This document shows positions 1 to 9,552 of a DNA stretch of 64,000 nucleotides, piece by piece. This DNA comes from JAAUUJ01 sp964392245. GTDB taxonomy: Bacteria > Cyanobacteriota > Cyanobacteriia > Thermostichales > Thermostichaceae. The DNA is taken from positions 1 through 64,000 of the forward strand of contig CAYMOX010000014.1 of the NCBI GenBank assembly GCA_964392245.1, read 5' to 3'. How positions within the stretch are numbered: the stretch's first letter is position 1; each line of letters begins with the position of its first letter. The notes below the pieces were generated by a model. The model was not told where the DNA came from. It made no database searches and worked only from the letters and a program-made list of their open reading frames with translations. The position numbers were made by a program, and so were the translations under genes.

Positions 1-885
1 CAGGTTAAGTTGACACTACAGACCAGTCTCTCATACGTCATCTGCGATTGCTATATCCGTGTACCTAATGCTCTAGATATAGTATCTATTGATCCTTCTC
101 AGGATGAAGTCATAGTTGTTTCTGCACAAGGCCAAGTTCTGCATCTTTCACAACCCGAAAACTGTTTTATTCCAGAGTTCGGCGGAAATGATGTCTATAC
201 CCAAAGTGAAGTGTTAGCCTCTGGTCTCAATCAACCCTGGGGAATCGCAAGACTGAGAGAGGATTACCTAATCACCACCAGAGCCAATGGTGGCAGTCTA
301 GAGAGACTCTCTGGTCGACGGCAACTGGCTACAGTAGCCACTGATTTAGGTGATCCTCATGGCATTGCCCTTGATCCGGCAGGAAATGCAGTGGTTGCCA
401 CTGGAGAAGGACGTATCCTGCAGGTGAATCTGATAACAGGTGCAGTTACTGAGTTGGCAACAGGATTGGATCCTCTCTGGGATATTATTCAGGTTGAAGG
501 AGACTTTTTCGTCACAACAGATCGCGAAGGAGGAGATATTTTCCAGGTTTCACCTGATGGTGAGGTCTTTCCCTTATCGATTTCTTCACTAAACCAACCC
601 CGTGGACTTTCCAGCGATGTGAATCAGAATTTTGTGAATTTCTTCACAACCTACATTAGTGATCGAGGGAATGAACAAATCCTGACACTCATGGTAGAGA
701 CTGAAACAACCCCGGCTATAGCTGATGCAATCCCCCCGCTCCTTGGAGTAAAGATCGATTCAAAAGGTATTGGAGTTGCCGGGACACCTTTTTCCCTCTC
801 AGAACTATTCTCTGGCTTTGGTGTCTATCAGGTTGATGAGTCGGGTCTGATTCTGCGGAGAGTTATAGCTCCAATATTCAATTGA
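1..885 (+). CDS. Beta-propeller protein, 5' end outside the window
   Basis: The frame is open to the first base of the window and the first possible start (TTG at 10) has no clear ribosome site, so the N-terminus is probably missing. The roughly 290 visible residues hold repeated units of the NHL/SMP-30 type, with phrases such as NQPWGIA, DPHGIALDP, DPLWDI and NQPRGLS that recur about every 40-50 residues as in propeller blades. No catalytic motif is visible. A similar propeller occurs in the lipoprotein at 47092, so a secreted or periplasmic role is possible, but the signal-peptide region cannot be seen. Base composition is more AT-rich than the next genes. Function unknown. Confidence 0.6.
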   Translation, partial: QVKLTLQTSLSYVICDCYIRVPNALDIVSIDPSQDEVIVVSAQGQVLHLSQPENCFIPEFGGNDVYTQSEVLASGLNQPWGIARLREDYLITTRANGGSLERLSGRRQLATVATDLGDPHGIALDPAGNAVVATGEGRILQVNLITGAVTELATGLDPLWDIIQVEGDFFVTTDREGGDIFQVSPDGEVFPLSISSLNQPRGLSSDVNQNFVNFFTTYISDRGNEQILTLMVETETTPAIADAIPPLLGVKIDSKGIGVAGTPFSLSELFSGFGVYQVDESGLILRRVIAPIFN

Positions 886-928
886 TCTGTATCAACAAGA
901 AGGCAACTCATACCAATAAATTTATCTC

Positions 929-1876
929 CTAGTACTTCTCCAGTGATTTGATTAAGAGTTGATAGAACCCCGCCACATCGGCTGTCATCAAGATGTTGAC
1001 ATTGGCCTGATCAGATTTTATCCTCCTCCGATCCACTACCGTTTGCCCCAGGGTTTCCGATCCACACAGCTCCACTGCCACAAAGAACTCTTCTCCAACA
1101 AACAGAGTGGGTTGTAGTAGATAGGCGATCACACAAGGATCATGGAGAGGGCCTCCCTCTAACTGGAAGTGTTCAGCATCTGTTCGGCTGTGATAGCCAA
1201 TCAATGCAGCCACAGCATCACTCACAGGGGTATGGAGATCCCGAATCTGCTGCAGTCGCTCGAGGGTAGTCACCACCTGATGGGTAAGATGCAACCCCAC
1301 CATCGTCAACTTCACACCACTGGTCAGGACCACATGAGCCGCATGAGGATCCACGTAGATATTGAACTCCGCCGTGGGGGTAATATTCCCTTCTGTCGCC
1401 GATCCCCCCATAAACACCAGTTCTGCGATGTGATCACGAATACGGGGTTCCTTGATCAACGCTACCGCGATATTGGTCAAGGGCCCGGTGACCGCCAGCG
1501 TGATCGGCTCTTCAGATTGCATCAGGGTGCGGATCAGAAAATCTACCCCATGCTCCGCCTGTAGGGGCATTGAGGGATCAGGGAGATCAGGACCCTCCAA
1601 TCCCGTGGGACCATGCACATCCTCAGCTGTGACCAGGGAGCGCAGTAAAGGACGGGGACACCCGGCATAAACGGGGATCTCAGTCCTTCCGGCTAGCTCA
1701 CAGATCTTGCGAGCATTCTTCTGAGTTAGCTCCAAAGGGACATTTCCCGCCACCGTAGTGATCCCCAGCAATCTCAGCCGCTCAGGTGCAGCCAGGGTCA
1801 TGAGGATCGCAACAGCATCATCCAGACCCGGATCACAGTCCAGAAGCAGAGGGCGAGGGGTGTCTTCAGAGCCCAT
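929..1876 (-). CDS. Inosine/uridine-preferring nucleoside hydrolase
   Basis: This enzyme hydrolyses the N-glycosidic bond of ribonucleosides to free base and ribose. The 315-residue protein has the family's calcium-binding cluster DCDPGLDD near the N-terminus (D13, D15, D19, D20), followed by TVAGN, the substrate segment AEFNIYVDP and, near the C-terminus, the conserved HDP. Length is normal for the family. Its ATG lies inside the end of the upstream transketolase-like gene (11-bp overlap), so the two are probably translationally coupled. The pairing suggests that ribose from nucleoside salvage enters the pentose-phosphate side. Which nucleosides it prefers cannot be read from the sequence. 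Confidence 0.9.
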   Translation of the reverse strand: MGSEDTPRPLLLDCDPGLDDAVAILMTLAAPERLRLLGITTVAGNVPLELTQKNARKICELAGRTEIPVYAGCPRPLLRSLVTAEDVHGPTGLEGPDLPDPSMPLQAEHGVDFLIRTLMQSEEPITLAVTGPLTNIAVALIKEPRIRDHIAELVFMGGSATEGNITPTAEFNIYVDPHAAHVVLTSGVKLTMVGLHLTHQVVTTLERLQQIRDLHTPVSDAVAALIGYHSRTDAEHFQLEGGPLHDPCVIAYLLQPTLFVGEEFFVAVELCGSETLGQTVVDRRRIKSDQANVNILMTADVAGFYQLLIKSLEKY

Positions 1877-4085
1877 TCAGAAGATCCGTGGCTCTCTGCA
1901 CGAAGGCCGAGGCGGTCAAGTCATTAAAGGCCATCAGCTCTCCGGCAGAGGCGGTGGTGTCTCCCCGCTTCCAGGTGAAAAAGTCACGTCGTGGGGCTGC
2001 CGAGCGTAACATCAGGGGCTCCAGCATCCCTCCTGGACCTCCCGTGATCCCCAGCAACACATCCCCGCCAAAGAAGCGAGCAAACGTAGCCTCTTCCATA
2101 AAGCCGCCTTCCTCCTCAGAACAGGTGTCCCAGGCTAGATGATGGGATTGATAAAGGCGACGCGGATTCACCACCGACACCACCCTCACCCCGATCCCCT
2201 GAGCCGTGAGCTGCTCTGCTGCTTCCAAGACAGGCAGCAGGATCATGTCTCCCACCGCCGCCAGCACCACCGTTCTAGATCCACTGGACTCCTGGAGGAT
2301 CAGGGCTCCCTCCTCGATTGCTTGCCGTCCCTGAGCCAGAGTCGTGCGCACGGGCAGAGGATTCTTACTGGCAAAAATCGGAATGCCTTTATTGAAAGTT
2401 CCTAGGGCCCATTCATAACAAGCCTGGATCGAGTTGGCATCCGGGGGAAAGAGAGGAAAGATGTTGCCATTGCGCATCATCGCCGCCATGTAGGCCTCGA
2501 TCTCGGGCCGTTGATGAGTCCAGCCATTGCGTCCCTGCTCTAGGGCTCCAGCGGTAAACAAACAGATTGTGGAGGGAGTGGGACGGCGCAATTCGGCCAT
2601 GGCCTGGGTGACGGTTTGCCAGATGGGGAGGCCATTCACGGCAAAGGACTCATAGGAACACCAGAGGCTGCGTCCCCCCAGCAGAGCCAGGGCTGAGGTC
2701 AATCCAGCACAGGCATCTTCGCTCAACGGTTCATACACCTGCCCTTCCGGTTGCTGGTTATACAGGGGATCGACAGTGGGGTGAATCACGCGCAATCCCT
2801 GGTTGATGTTGGCGATTCCAGAAGCTTCATTGCCATCGGCATTGGCCACAAGAAAAGCTGGATCCTTCTGGCCGACCTGCACCACCAGGGCTCCCATGGC
2901 TGTTGTAGAAACATGCTTTTCCCCTAAAGGCAACTCCTCCAGGGTGAGGGATCCCAGGTCTGGCAGAGGGCGCACTTTTTCCGTCACCGCCACCTGAGCC
3001 GCAGGACCGCCACCAGCTCGCTCGCAATTGGTGCGCACCAGCGACCAGATCTCGGGAGGAAGAGCACAAGTTTGCAGGGCCTTGACAACATCCTCGTTCT
3101 CCAGGGTGTGATGGCCGTAAAGGTTGTGGGACTTGGAGCCCCGAGCATGCATGCCTGCCCCTTTCAGCTGCTTGATGATAAATACCGTCAGCTTCCCCCC
3201 CAGAGCCGATCGGGCTGCCTGATCTGCTGCTTGCAGGACGGCCTGGGTAAAGGCGAGCCGTTGCTCCAGCGAAAAGAGGGTGCTGTCCACATACGGTTCC
3301 GGCTGATCTGCATCGTCAAAGGCTTTGGCATCCACCAGCACCACTTCTTCAAACCCATTCCCCTGCCAGTAGGCCTGCATGCGCTCATTGCTGAAGGTAG
3401 AAACCATGCTGTGGTGTTCCTGGCTGTAGCCATTCCAAACCAGGATCGGGAGGAAGTTGGTCCGCTGGGGGAAAGCTGTGTGGAAATGCAGCATGGAGCT
3501 GGTGATATAAGGCTCGCCCAATCCGCCATCCCCCAGGGTGTAGGGAAAGAGCGTCTCCGAATAGAGGAGTGCCCCCGCCATGGCAAAATGCTGACCCTGC
3601 CCTAACGGACCCGCAGGCGAAAGGATCCCGGGAATAAAGCCAGAGAGGTGACCCAACAGACCTTCCTTCTCGCGGAAGCGCTGGCGCAACTGCTGCACGG
3701 TCTCAATCCCCATGCTCTCCAGGGATCGATCCAGAAACTTGGCGGCATAGAAGCCAGGGGCATGGTGCCCAACTTCCGTGGGGATATTCTTATAACCCAG
3801 GTAAATAAAGGCGGCATAGGCTTCGGCTTGGCTGGCAAATCCTCCAGGATGTCCAGAGGCCTTACTGGCAGTCATCTGCAGGATCAGATAACGGAGCGCA
3901 TCGGCATACAGCAGAGTCTGATAGGCAGCAGCACGGGAGGACACATCTGGAATGCTTCCGGTTGCTGGATCCACCACGGGTGTCTGGCCCAGAGTGGCAA
4001 ATTCAGGCCAGGGTTGACCAAAGTACTGGATCCCCTCACAGAAGGAGGGAATGGCGGTGGAGGGAGCAGACTGAACAGCGGTCAT
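1866..4085 (-). CDS. Transketolase/phosphoketolase-like ThDP enzyme
   Basis: A 739-residue thiamine-diphosphate enzyme. SGHPGGFASQAE near residue 78 matches the transketolase N-terminal motif, and GDGGLGEP followed some 27 residues later by NGY is the cofactor and metal-binding signature. The C-terminal half carries a pyrimidine-binding and a transketolase C-like domain. Length and sequence resemble the shorter of the two proteins called phosphoketolase in cyanobacteria (from memory, the Synechocystis Sll0529 type) rather than classical 800-residue phosphoketolase or the 670-residue Calvin-cycle transketolase. It may cleave or transfer units from xylulose-5-phosphate or fructose-6-phosphate, but activity of this subgroup is uncertain. 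It is the first gene of a two-gene unit with the nucleoside hydrolase. Confidence 0.75.
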   Translation of the reverse strand: MTAVQSAPSTAIPSFCEGIQYFGQPWPEFATLGQTPVVDPATGSIPDVSSRAAAYQTLLYADALRYLILQMTASKASGHPGGFASQAEAYAAFIYLGYKNIPTEVGHHAPGFYAAKFLDRSLESMGIETVQQLRQRFREKEGLLGHLSGFIPGILSPAGPLGQGQHFAMAGALLYSETLFPYTLGDGGLGEPYITSSMLHFHTAFPQRTNFLPILVWNGYSQEHHSMVSTFSNERMQAYWQGNGFEEVVLVDAKAFDDADQPEPYVDSTLFSLEQRLAFTQAVLQAADQAARSALGGKLTVFIIKQLKGAGMHARGSKSHNLYGHHTLENEDVVKALQTCALPPEIWSLVRTNCERAGGGPAAQVAVTEKVRPLPDLGSLTLEELPLGEKHVSTTAMGALVVQVGQKDPAFLVANADGNEASGIANINQGLRVIHPTVDPLYNQQPEGQVYEPLSEDACAGLTSALALLGGRSLWCSYESFAVNGLPIWQTVTQAMAELRRPTPSTICLFTAGALEQGRNGWTHQRPEIEAYMAAMMRNGNIFPLFPPDANSIQACYEWALGTFNKGIPIFASKNPLPVRTTLAQGRQAIEEGALILQESSGSRTVVLAAVGDMILLPVLEAAEQLTAQGIGVRVVSVVNPRRLYQSHHLAWDTCSEEEGGFMEEATFARFFGGDVLLGITGGPGGMLEPLMLRSAAPRRDFFTWKRGDTTASAGELMAFNDLTASAFVQRATDLLNGL

Positions 4086-4189
4086 ACGGACAATACCTGC
4101 AGTGACGACAAGGTGGGATGCGTGATCCTCTGCATTCTAATATTCAGTTTCCCTCCCCTGATGAGATTGTTTTCCCCCACTCAGCCGTC

Positions 4190-5755
4190 CTAGCGGTGCT
4201 TTAACACCAGCAGAGTGATGTCGTCGTAGATGGTTTGGCGACCAATATGCTGAAAAACATCCGCGATAATGAATTGCCGAATCTCAGCTGCGGATGCGGA
4301 GGCGTGGGTTTTTACCACCTCACACAGACGTTCTACCCCATACATGCGTCCTTACTCGTCTTCTGCTTCAGGAATGCCATCGGTGTAAAGCACCACCACA
4401 TCTCCGGCATGGAGCTGGACGTCACATCCCCGATCCCGATCTTGATCCGCCCGTTACCCTGCAGGACATCGTAATAGTCCCCTCCCATCTCACTGGCGGG
4501 TTCCATAAACCCAGCGATATCCAGACTCTGGACCTGTTGTAATTCTTCTTCTTTGGGCAGGATCATCTGTTGCAGGCGGCGGGTAATTTCCAGTTCGGTA
4601 CTCATGCGCAGGTTGTCCTCCTGCAGGCGTTCGTTGAGCTGCTGGATCTCTTGATTGGCCACTTGGAGTGCGGCTGTTCGGTCCTGGACTCGGGTTTCTA
4701 ACGTCTGATTGGCTGCTTCCAGAGCCTGAAATGAGGTCTGCAACCGCTCCACCATCCGGTTAAAGGACTGGGCCAGCACCTGGAGTTCACGACTTCCCAG
4801 GAAGGCTGAGTAGGAAATAACGATTCTTCTGAAGACTGAACGAGAGTTGGGTCAAGGATTGAATCTGGGACAGATCCTCAAATTGATCAGTTAATGTTTG
4901 CGCGGCTGCCTGGATCACCTGATTTTCACTGGCTGTGGCGGCCAGTCGCAGAGGATCTTCCCCCTCCGCCGGGATCGTAAAGGGCAACTCCGATGTTGAG
5001 GTTCCTACCAGCAAACCGTTACGCTCGGTGATAAACGCTAGGCCAGTTTTTCCGATCGTGAGACCGGCCAAAAAGCGACTGATCTGCCCCAGCGACAGAT
5101 CCGCCAGCAGTACACCCTGCAACATGCCTGCTTGATCAAAATAGGGGGTGACTGCTGAGACATCCAGCCGCCGACCCGTCACAGAGGGTTCAATCTCGGT
5201 CCATGTCGGTTCTCCCACCTCTATCGCCGTTTGATACCAGCTACGAGTACGGGCGTCATAGTTGGGACTCTCGCGAATGATCTCCTGGGGGTTTCCCTCG
5301 GCATCGGTAGCATAGCGCCGGATCGCCCCTCCAGTGTCACGATTGGCCAGAGCCAGATAATTTTCCGGCTGGTTGGCACCCACAAACTCCCCTTCCAGAT
5401 TGGCAAAGGCTATGGTGCCAATGGTGGGATCCAGTGGTCGAGTCTGGCCCCAAAAAAAGCGCAGCATCTGATCAAAATCCTGAGGATCCAGGAGTCCCTG
5501 GCGCAGGGTCTGGCTGTAGCTTTGCTGCAGGAGATGAGGTGTGGCCAGATAATCCTGCAGGGGAGCCGAAATATTGAGGGCCACCTTCTCTCCCAGTTGC
5601 CCTGCCACATCCTTGACCGCCGACTGACCATTCCGGATCGTCAGCCATCCGGTTAGACCCACTGCTGAAACCGTCAACCCCACAAACGGAATCACCAAAA
5701 GCCAGCGCAAGGGAAATTGAGAATCAGGGGATCGACGCAAAGAGTCTGCCATCAT
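4190..5755 (-). pseudogene. Decayed dCache-HAMP-SpoIIE PP2C phosphatase
   Basis: Read on the minus strand, residues 1-315 (5755 to about 4800) form a transmembrane helix and an extracellular dCache sensor domain. The frame then breaks near 4787, and 4779-4440 in another frame encodes the end of HAMP (LAQSFNRM), a coiled coil and the start of a SpoIIE/RsbU phosphatase (EMGGDYYDVLQ, GIGDVT). Right after GDVT the text jumps frame to LHAGDVVVLYTDG, so about 80 residues of the phosphatase core are gone; a TAA then follows AEDE before MYGVERLCEVV and the true C-terminus IYDDITLLVLKHR, ending at 4190. The second transmembrane helix and most of HAMP are also missing. Two deletions with frame changes plus a stop mean it is not functional. 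It would have been a membrane-bound partner-switching phosphatase. Confidence 0.85.
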
Positions 5756-5841
5756 TCAGGTTTAGCAGTGAATACAGGTGATCTTACCGGGGTTGTTGAT
5801 GACGTACCATCGTAATGAAGATCCGACTTGAGGGTGTCAGT

Positions 5842-6843
5842 ATGATCCAGGCCTATGCCGCTCAGTCCGCCGGGGCCCGCCTTGAGCTCTTTACCTATGA
5901 TCCTGGCCCCCTCAAGGAGGAAGAAGTCGAAATTGAGGTGGAGTACTGTGGCATCTGCCACAGCGATCTGAGCATGTTGAAAAATGACTGGGGCATCACT
6001 CAGTATCCCTTTGTGCCGGGCCATGAGGTGGTGGGAAAAGTGGCTGCCATGGGATCCCAGGTCACGCGGGTGCAGGTGGGGCAGCAGGTGGGTCTGGGCT
6101 GGTTTTCCCACTCCTGTATGCACTGTGAATGGTGTATGTCTGGCAATCACAACCTCTGTCTGACCGCAGAACAAACCATCGTGGGACGGCATGGAGGCTT
6201 TGCTGACAAGGTGCGGGCCCATCAGGAATGGCTCACCCCGATCCCCGCTGATCTGGATGCCGCTAAGGCGGGTCCGCTTTTTTGTGGGGGGATTACGGTC
6301 TTTAACCCGATGGTGCAGTTTGATGTTCGACCCACCGACCGCGTGGGGGTGATCGGGATTGGCGGACTGGGGCATCTAGCCCTCAAGTTTCTGCATGCCT
6401 GGGGATGTGATGTAACGGCCTTTACCTCCAATCCTGCCAAAGAGGAGGAGGCTCGCTCTCTGGGAGCCAACCATGTGGTCAATTCCCGCGATCCGGAAGC
6501 TTTGCAGGCAATGGCTAACTCCTTTGATTTGATCCTTTCAACCGTAAATGCCGATCTGGACTGGGGAGCTTTGATTGCCGCGCTGCGCCCCAAAGGTCGC
6601 TTGCACTTTGTCGGGGTGGCTCCCAGCCCGATCCAATCCCATGTGTTTCCTCTGATTGCGGGTCAGAAATCCATTTCCGCCAGCCCTCTGGGCAGTCCTG
6701 CGACGATCTCGAAAATGATCGATTTTGCCCTCCGCCACCAGATCGCACCAGTCAGTGAGTTCTTCCCCTTTGACCAGGTGAATGAGGCCCTCGAACATCT
6801 GGAATCTGGCAAAGCCCGTTACCGCATTGTGCTGCAGCGCTAA
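5842..6843 (+). CDS. Zinc-dependent NAD(P)-alcohol dehydrogenase (CAD/YahK-like)
   Basis: A medium-chain dehydrogenase of 333 residues. Catalytic zinc ligands lie in CGICHSD and PGHEVVG, the structural-zinc lobe is HSCMHCEWCMSGNHNLC, and the nucleotide-binding turn is GIGGLGHLALKF. The best match is the cinnamyl-alcohol-dehydrogenase-like group that reduces aldehydes with NADPH. The ATG at 5842 is preferred over the one at 5815, because homologues begin at the MIxAYAA segment and a purine-rich GAGGGTG lies just upstream. It is divergent from the decayed phosphatase. Substrate is unknown; detoxification of aldehydes is a common role for this group. Confidence 0.9.
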   Translation: MIQAYAAQSAGARLELFTYDPGPLKEEEVEIEVEYCGICHSDLSMLKNDWGITQYPFVPGHEVVGKVAAMGSQVTRVQVGQQVGLGWFSHSCMHCEWCMSGNHNLCLTAEQTIVGRHGGFADKVRAHQEWLTPIPADLDAAKAGPLFCGGITVFNPMVQFDVRPTDRVGVIGIGGLGHLALKFLHAWGCDVTAFTSNPAKEEEARSLGANHVVNSRDPEALQAMANSFDLILSTVNADLDWGALIAALRPKGRLHFVGVAPSPIQSHVFPLIAGQKSISASPLGSPATISKMIDFALRHQIAPVSEFFPFDQVNEALEHLESGKARYRIVLQR

Positions 6844-6954
6844 CCGTTTTCGACCCCCTCAACTTGCCGACGGGAACAAGAGGATGCCAAACTCCTAAAT
6901 AGCTCTGGCTACTCCGTGGAGGATAATAGTTAGGGACCAGATCCGTTTCCCAGG

Positions 6955-7191
6955 ATGCTTATGACTGCCTCTCATGACCCTGCCACCATTGATTGCAAAA
7001 CAGTCTGTGTGAACGGTTGTGTGCTGGGCGACCGTTGTCCTCACCTAAACTCTGCCAAAGAAGCGATCGACTTTGTGATGAATACAGATTGGGAGGAACT
7101 GATGCGTTTGGCAGAAGATAAGACCTCCTCCCAGGACCCGATGTCCATTCTGGACAACTACTCTGTGGGTGGTTATTCTTCTGAAGATTGA
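6955..7191 (+). CDS. Small cysteine-rich protein, family not recognised
   Basis: A 78-residue protein with four cysteines within about 16 residues (CKTVCVNGCVLGDRCPH), then a predicted helix and an acidic, Gly/Tyr/Ser-rich tail. The cluster could bind zinc or an iron-sulfur centre, which is an inference. Translation could also begin at the ATG at 6961. It lies 15 bp ahead of the methyltransferase gene on the same strand and is probably co-transcribed with it. The promoter probably lies in the 110 bp upstream, where GATAATAG occurs at about 6920. Confidence 0.65.
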   Translation: MLMTASHDPATIDCKTVCVNGCVLGDRCPHLNSAKEAIDFVMNTDWEELMRLAEDKTSSQDPMSILDNYSVGGYSSED

Positions 7192-7206
7192 TCACCCGAT
7201 GCAGGG

Positions 7207-8463
7207 ATGCCCATGGATGAGTCCCAGTTAATCGATCCCGCTTCAGAGTCCACCTCGCAGATCACCGCTGCTGTTCAGAGGCTCTATAACGCCTACCCAT
7301 TCCCTGCGGATCCGCTTTCCGATTCCCTGCCTCCAGGGTACAACTGGCGCTGGAGTTGGGAGGTAGCTCATAGCTTCTGTACGGGATGTTTGCCCTCCAG
7401 CAGGAGGATCCGGATTCTGGATGCAGGTTGTGGTACCGGATCAAGCACCGAATATCTTTATCACCAAAATCCTGATGCAGAGGTGGTTGGCATCGATCTG
7501 AGTGAGAAGGCTCTAGAGCTTGCCCAGCAGCGGTTTCAACGATCCGGCGTCCTGCAGAAAGAGGGCCCCAAACCGGAGTGGCACCACCTCAGTCTCTACG
7601 AAGTGGATCAGCTGCCCGGCCAGTTTCAATTCATCAACTGCGTGGGGGTGCTTCACCATCTCCCCGATCCGAAACGGGGACTGCAGGCCTTGGCTGCCAA
7701 ACTTGCTCCGGGCGGACTAATGCATATTTTTGTTTATGCGGAATTGGGTCGCTGGGAAATCCGGCTAGTTCAGGAGGCTATCCGACTCTTGCGGGGGGAT
7801 CAGTCCCAGGATCTGGTGCGGGGATTGCAGATTGGACGGCAGCTGTTTGCTTCTCTTCCCCCTGATAACCGACTGGTACTGTACGAACACCGTCGCTGGG
7901 CTCAGGAAAATCTGCGGGATGAACACTTTGCCGATATGTATCTCCACCCCCAGGAGATCGATTACAACGTCATCACCCTCTTTGACCTGATCCAAGCCTC
8001 TGGCCTGACCTTTGTGGCTTTTACTGATCCGAAAACCTGGAGGCTGGAACGACTGCTGGGCAGCAATCCCAATCTTCTGGAAACCGCCGTTTCCCTGCCT
8101 CCCCTCCAGCGTTACCGTTTGCTGGAATTACTGGATCCCGAGATCAGCCACTTTGAGTTTTTTCTGGCCCAACCTCCTTTCCCTCAAGAGGACTGGTCTG
8201 ATGATCAGACGCTACTCGCCGCCCAACCGCAGCGAAACCCCTGTATGTATGGCTGGCCGAGCCTCAGTATTATGGATCATGACTACCAACCCCAGATGTT
8301 GACCGAAGCCGAATTCTCCCTGCTACAGGCCTGTGATCATCACCCAGAAGCAACCGTGGCAGATCTGCTCGCCGCCAGTCAACTCACCCTGAGCGAGGTG
8401 CGGGCTTTACATGCGAGATTATTGCTCCTCTTGCAACCGCAAAGGGTTTCCCATTCCGCTTGA
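7207..8463 (+). CDS. Class I SAM-dependent methyltransferase with C-terminal extension
   Basis: A 418-residue protein. YNAYPFPADP near residue 28 is typical of a bacterial group with an N-terminal YPFP motif. The SAM-binding motif I is ILDAGCGTG (residues 70-78), with an acidic VGIDLSE at the end of strand beta-2 and a GVLHHLPDP segment as motif IV. The Rossmann domain ends near residue 190. The remaining 230 residues are a helical extension that may select the substrate. It probably forms an operon with the small Cys-rich protein just upstream. Substrate is unknown. A strong stem-loop follows about 115 bp after the stop. Confidence 0.8.
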   Translation: MPMDESQLIDPASESTSQITAAVQRLYNAYPFPADPLSDSLPPGYNWRWSWEVAHSFCTGCLPSSRRIRILDAGCGTGSSTEYLYHQNPDAEVVGIDLSEKALELAQQRFQRSGVLQKEGPKPEWHHLSLYEVDQLPGQFQFINCVGVLHHLPDPKRGLQALAAKLAPGGLMHIFVYAELGRWEIRLVQEAIRLLRGDQSQDLVRGLQIGRQLFASLPPDNRLVLYEHRRWAQENLRDEHFADMYLHPQEIDYNVITLFDLIQASGLTFVAFTDPKTWRLERLLGSNPNLLETAVSLPPLQRYRLLELLDPEISHFEFFLAQPPFPQEDWSDDQTLLAAQPQRNPCMYGWPSLSIMDHDYQPQMLTEAEFSLLQACDHHPEATVADLLAASQLTLSEVRALHARLLLLLQPQRVSHSA

Positions 8464-8577
8464 GGAAACCGAGGTCAAGGTCATGTCGACAACCATTCCT
8501 GCTGCCTGGATGGAGTTATAAACTGCATAGAGTTTCCTCTCATGATACAAAAGCCCTCTAAGTAAATCGCATATGAT

Positions 8578-8603
8578 AAGAGGTGATCCGTGACCTCTTG
8601 TTT
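8578..8603 (+). terminator. Rho-independent terminator-like stem-loop
   Basis: A perfect 7-bp stem AAGAGGT / ACCTCTT (8578-8584 and 8593-8599) with an 8-base loop, followed by GTTT. It lies between the methyltransferase and the kinase gene. The short T-run makes it a modest terminator. Confidence 0.5.
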
Positions 8604-8682
8604 AAGCTGTTACATTACAGTACCGTTGCACAACAGGTGGATACTCTGGATAGTCTCTCAAGGTCTAGCCTAAGGACGTTCT

Positions 8683-9552
8683 ATGGCACGTGGGCTTCTC
8701 AATAACCGCTATCTGCCCAAGGTTCCTCTGGGTAAGGGCGGCTTTGGCTTTACCGTGATTGCCGAAGACACCCACATGCCTTCCCGGCGAGCCTGTGTCA
8801 TTAAGCAGCTTAACCCCATCACTCAGGATCCGCAGTTCTATAAGTTTGCACAGGAACGCTTCCACCGTGAGGCTGCCATTCTGGAGGAACTCGGTCGAGA
8901 ATGCGAGCAAATCCCCACTCTTTATGCCTATTTCGAAGAACGGGGACGATTCTATCTGGTGCAGGAGCTGATTGAGGGAGACACAATCCTGGCGCGGGTC
9001 AACTCCAGCGGTCTTTTTCGGGAAAGCGAAGTTACTGATATTCTCGATAACACACTCAAAGTTCTAGAGTTTGTTCACTCCAAAAATATTATTCACCGAG
9101 ATATTAAGCCCGAAAATATTATTCTGCGGAAGTCAGATAATAAACCTGTTCTGATTGACTTTGGCGCAGTGAAAGAAACCATGTTAAATGCCAATGAAGT
9201 TGAGAATCAGACCAAAGTGATTGGCACACCAGGATACATGCCGATTGAGCAGGGCGTCGGTCGGCCCGTATTTTCCAGCGATCTATTCAGTCTGGCCATG
9301 ACCGCTATTTTTATGCTCACTGGTCGTCATCCCAAATACCTCAAATATGATCCCCTCACTGGTGGGGTGCAGTGGCAGGAATTAGCCGGATCGGTGAGTG
9401 TCACACTGGCAGAGGTGCTGAATAAAGCGATTCAATCTCACCCTCGGGATCGCTATCAAACCGCTGGCGAGATGCTGAGTGCCATGGGGGATCTACACCT
9501 GGATCTCCTCGCGGATCAGTTGCGCCGCTTCAAGAGGCCGAAGAAGTTGTAA
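8683..9552 (+). CDS. Serine/threonine protein kinase, kinase domain only
   Basis: A Hanks-type kinase of 289 residues with little beyond the catalytic domain. The glycine loop is GKGGFGF (17-23), the ATP-anchoring lysine is K41 in VIKQL, the catalytic loop is HRDIKPEN (138-145) and the metal-binding triad is DFG (159-161), so it should be active. GTPGYMPIEQ is the P+1 loop. There is no transmembrane or sensor domain, so it is probably cytoplasmic. Its last 23 bp overlap the end of the convergent kamA-like gene. Substrates are unknown; the ParA-like ATPase 1.5 kb away is one candidate by position only. Confidence 0.9.
   Translation: MARGLLNNRYLPKVPLGKGGFGFTVIAEDTHMPSRRACVIKQLNPITQDPQFYKFAQERFHREAAILEELGRECEQIPTLYAYFEERGRFYLVQELIEGDTILARVNSSGLFRESEVTDILDNTLKVLEFVHSKNIIHRDIKPENIILRKSDNKPVLIDFGAVKETMLNANEVENQTKVIGTPGYMPIEQGVGRPVFSSDLFSLAMTAIFMLTGRHPKYLKYDPLTGGVQWQELAGSVSVTLAEVLNKAIQSHPRDRYQTAGEMLSAMGDLHLDLLADQLRRFKRPKKL

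Noticed and set aside
4440..4790. Programmed frameshifting in the SpoIIE-type gene
   Set aside because: About 80 residues of the phosphatase core and a transmembrane helix are missing, which a frameshift cannot restore.
5752..6375. A 207-codon minus-strand frame opposite the alcohol dehydrogenase
   Set aside because: Antisense to a clearly conserved zinc dehydrogenase and without any recognisable motif.
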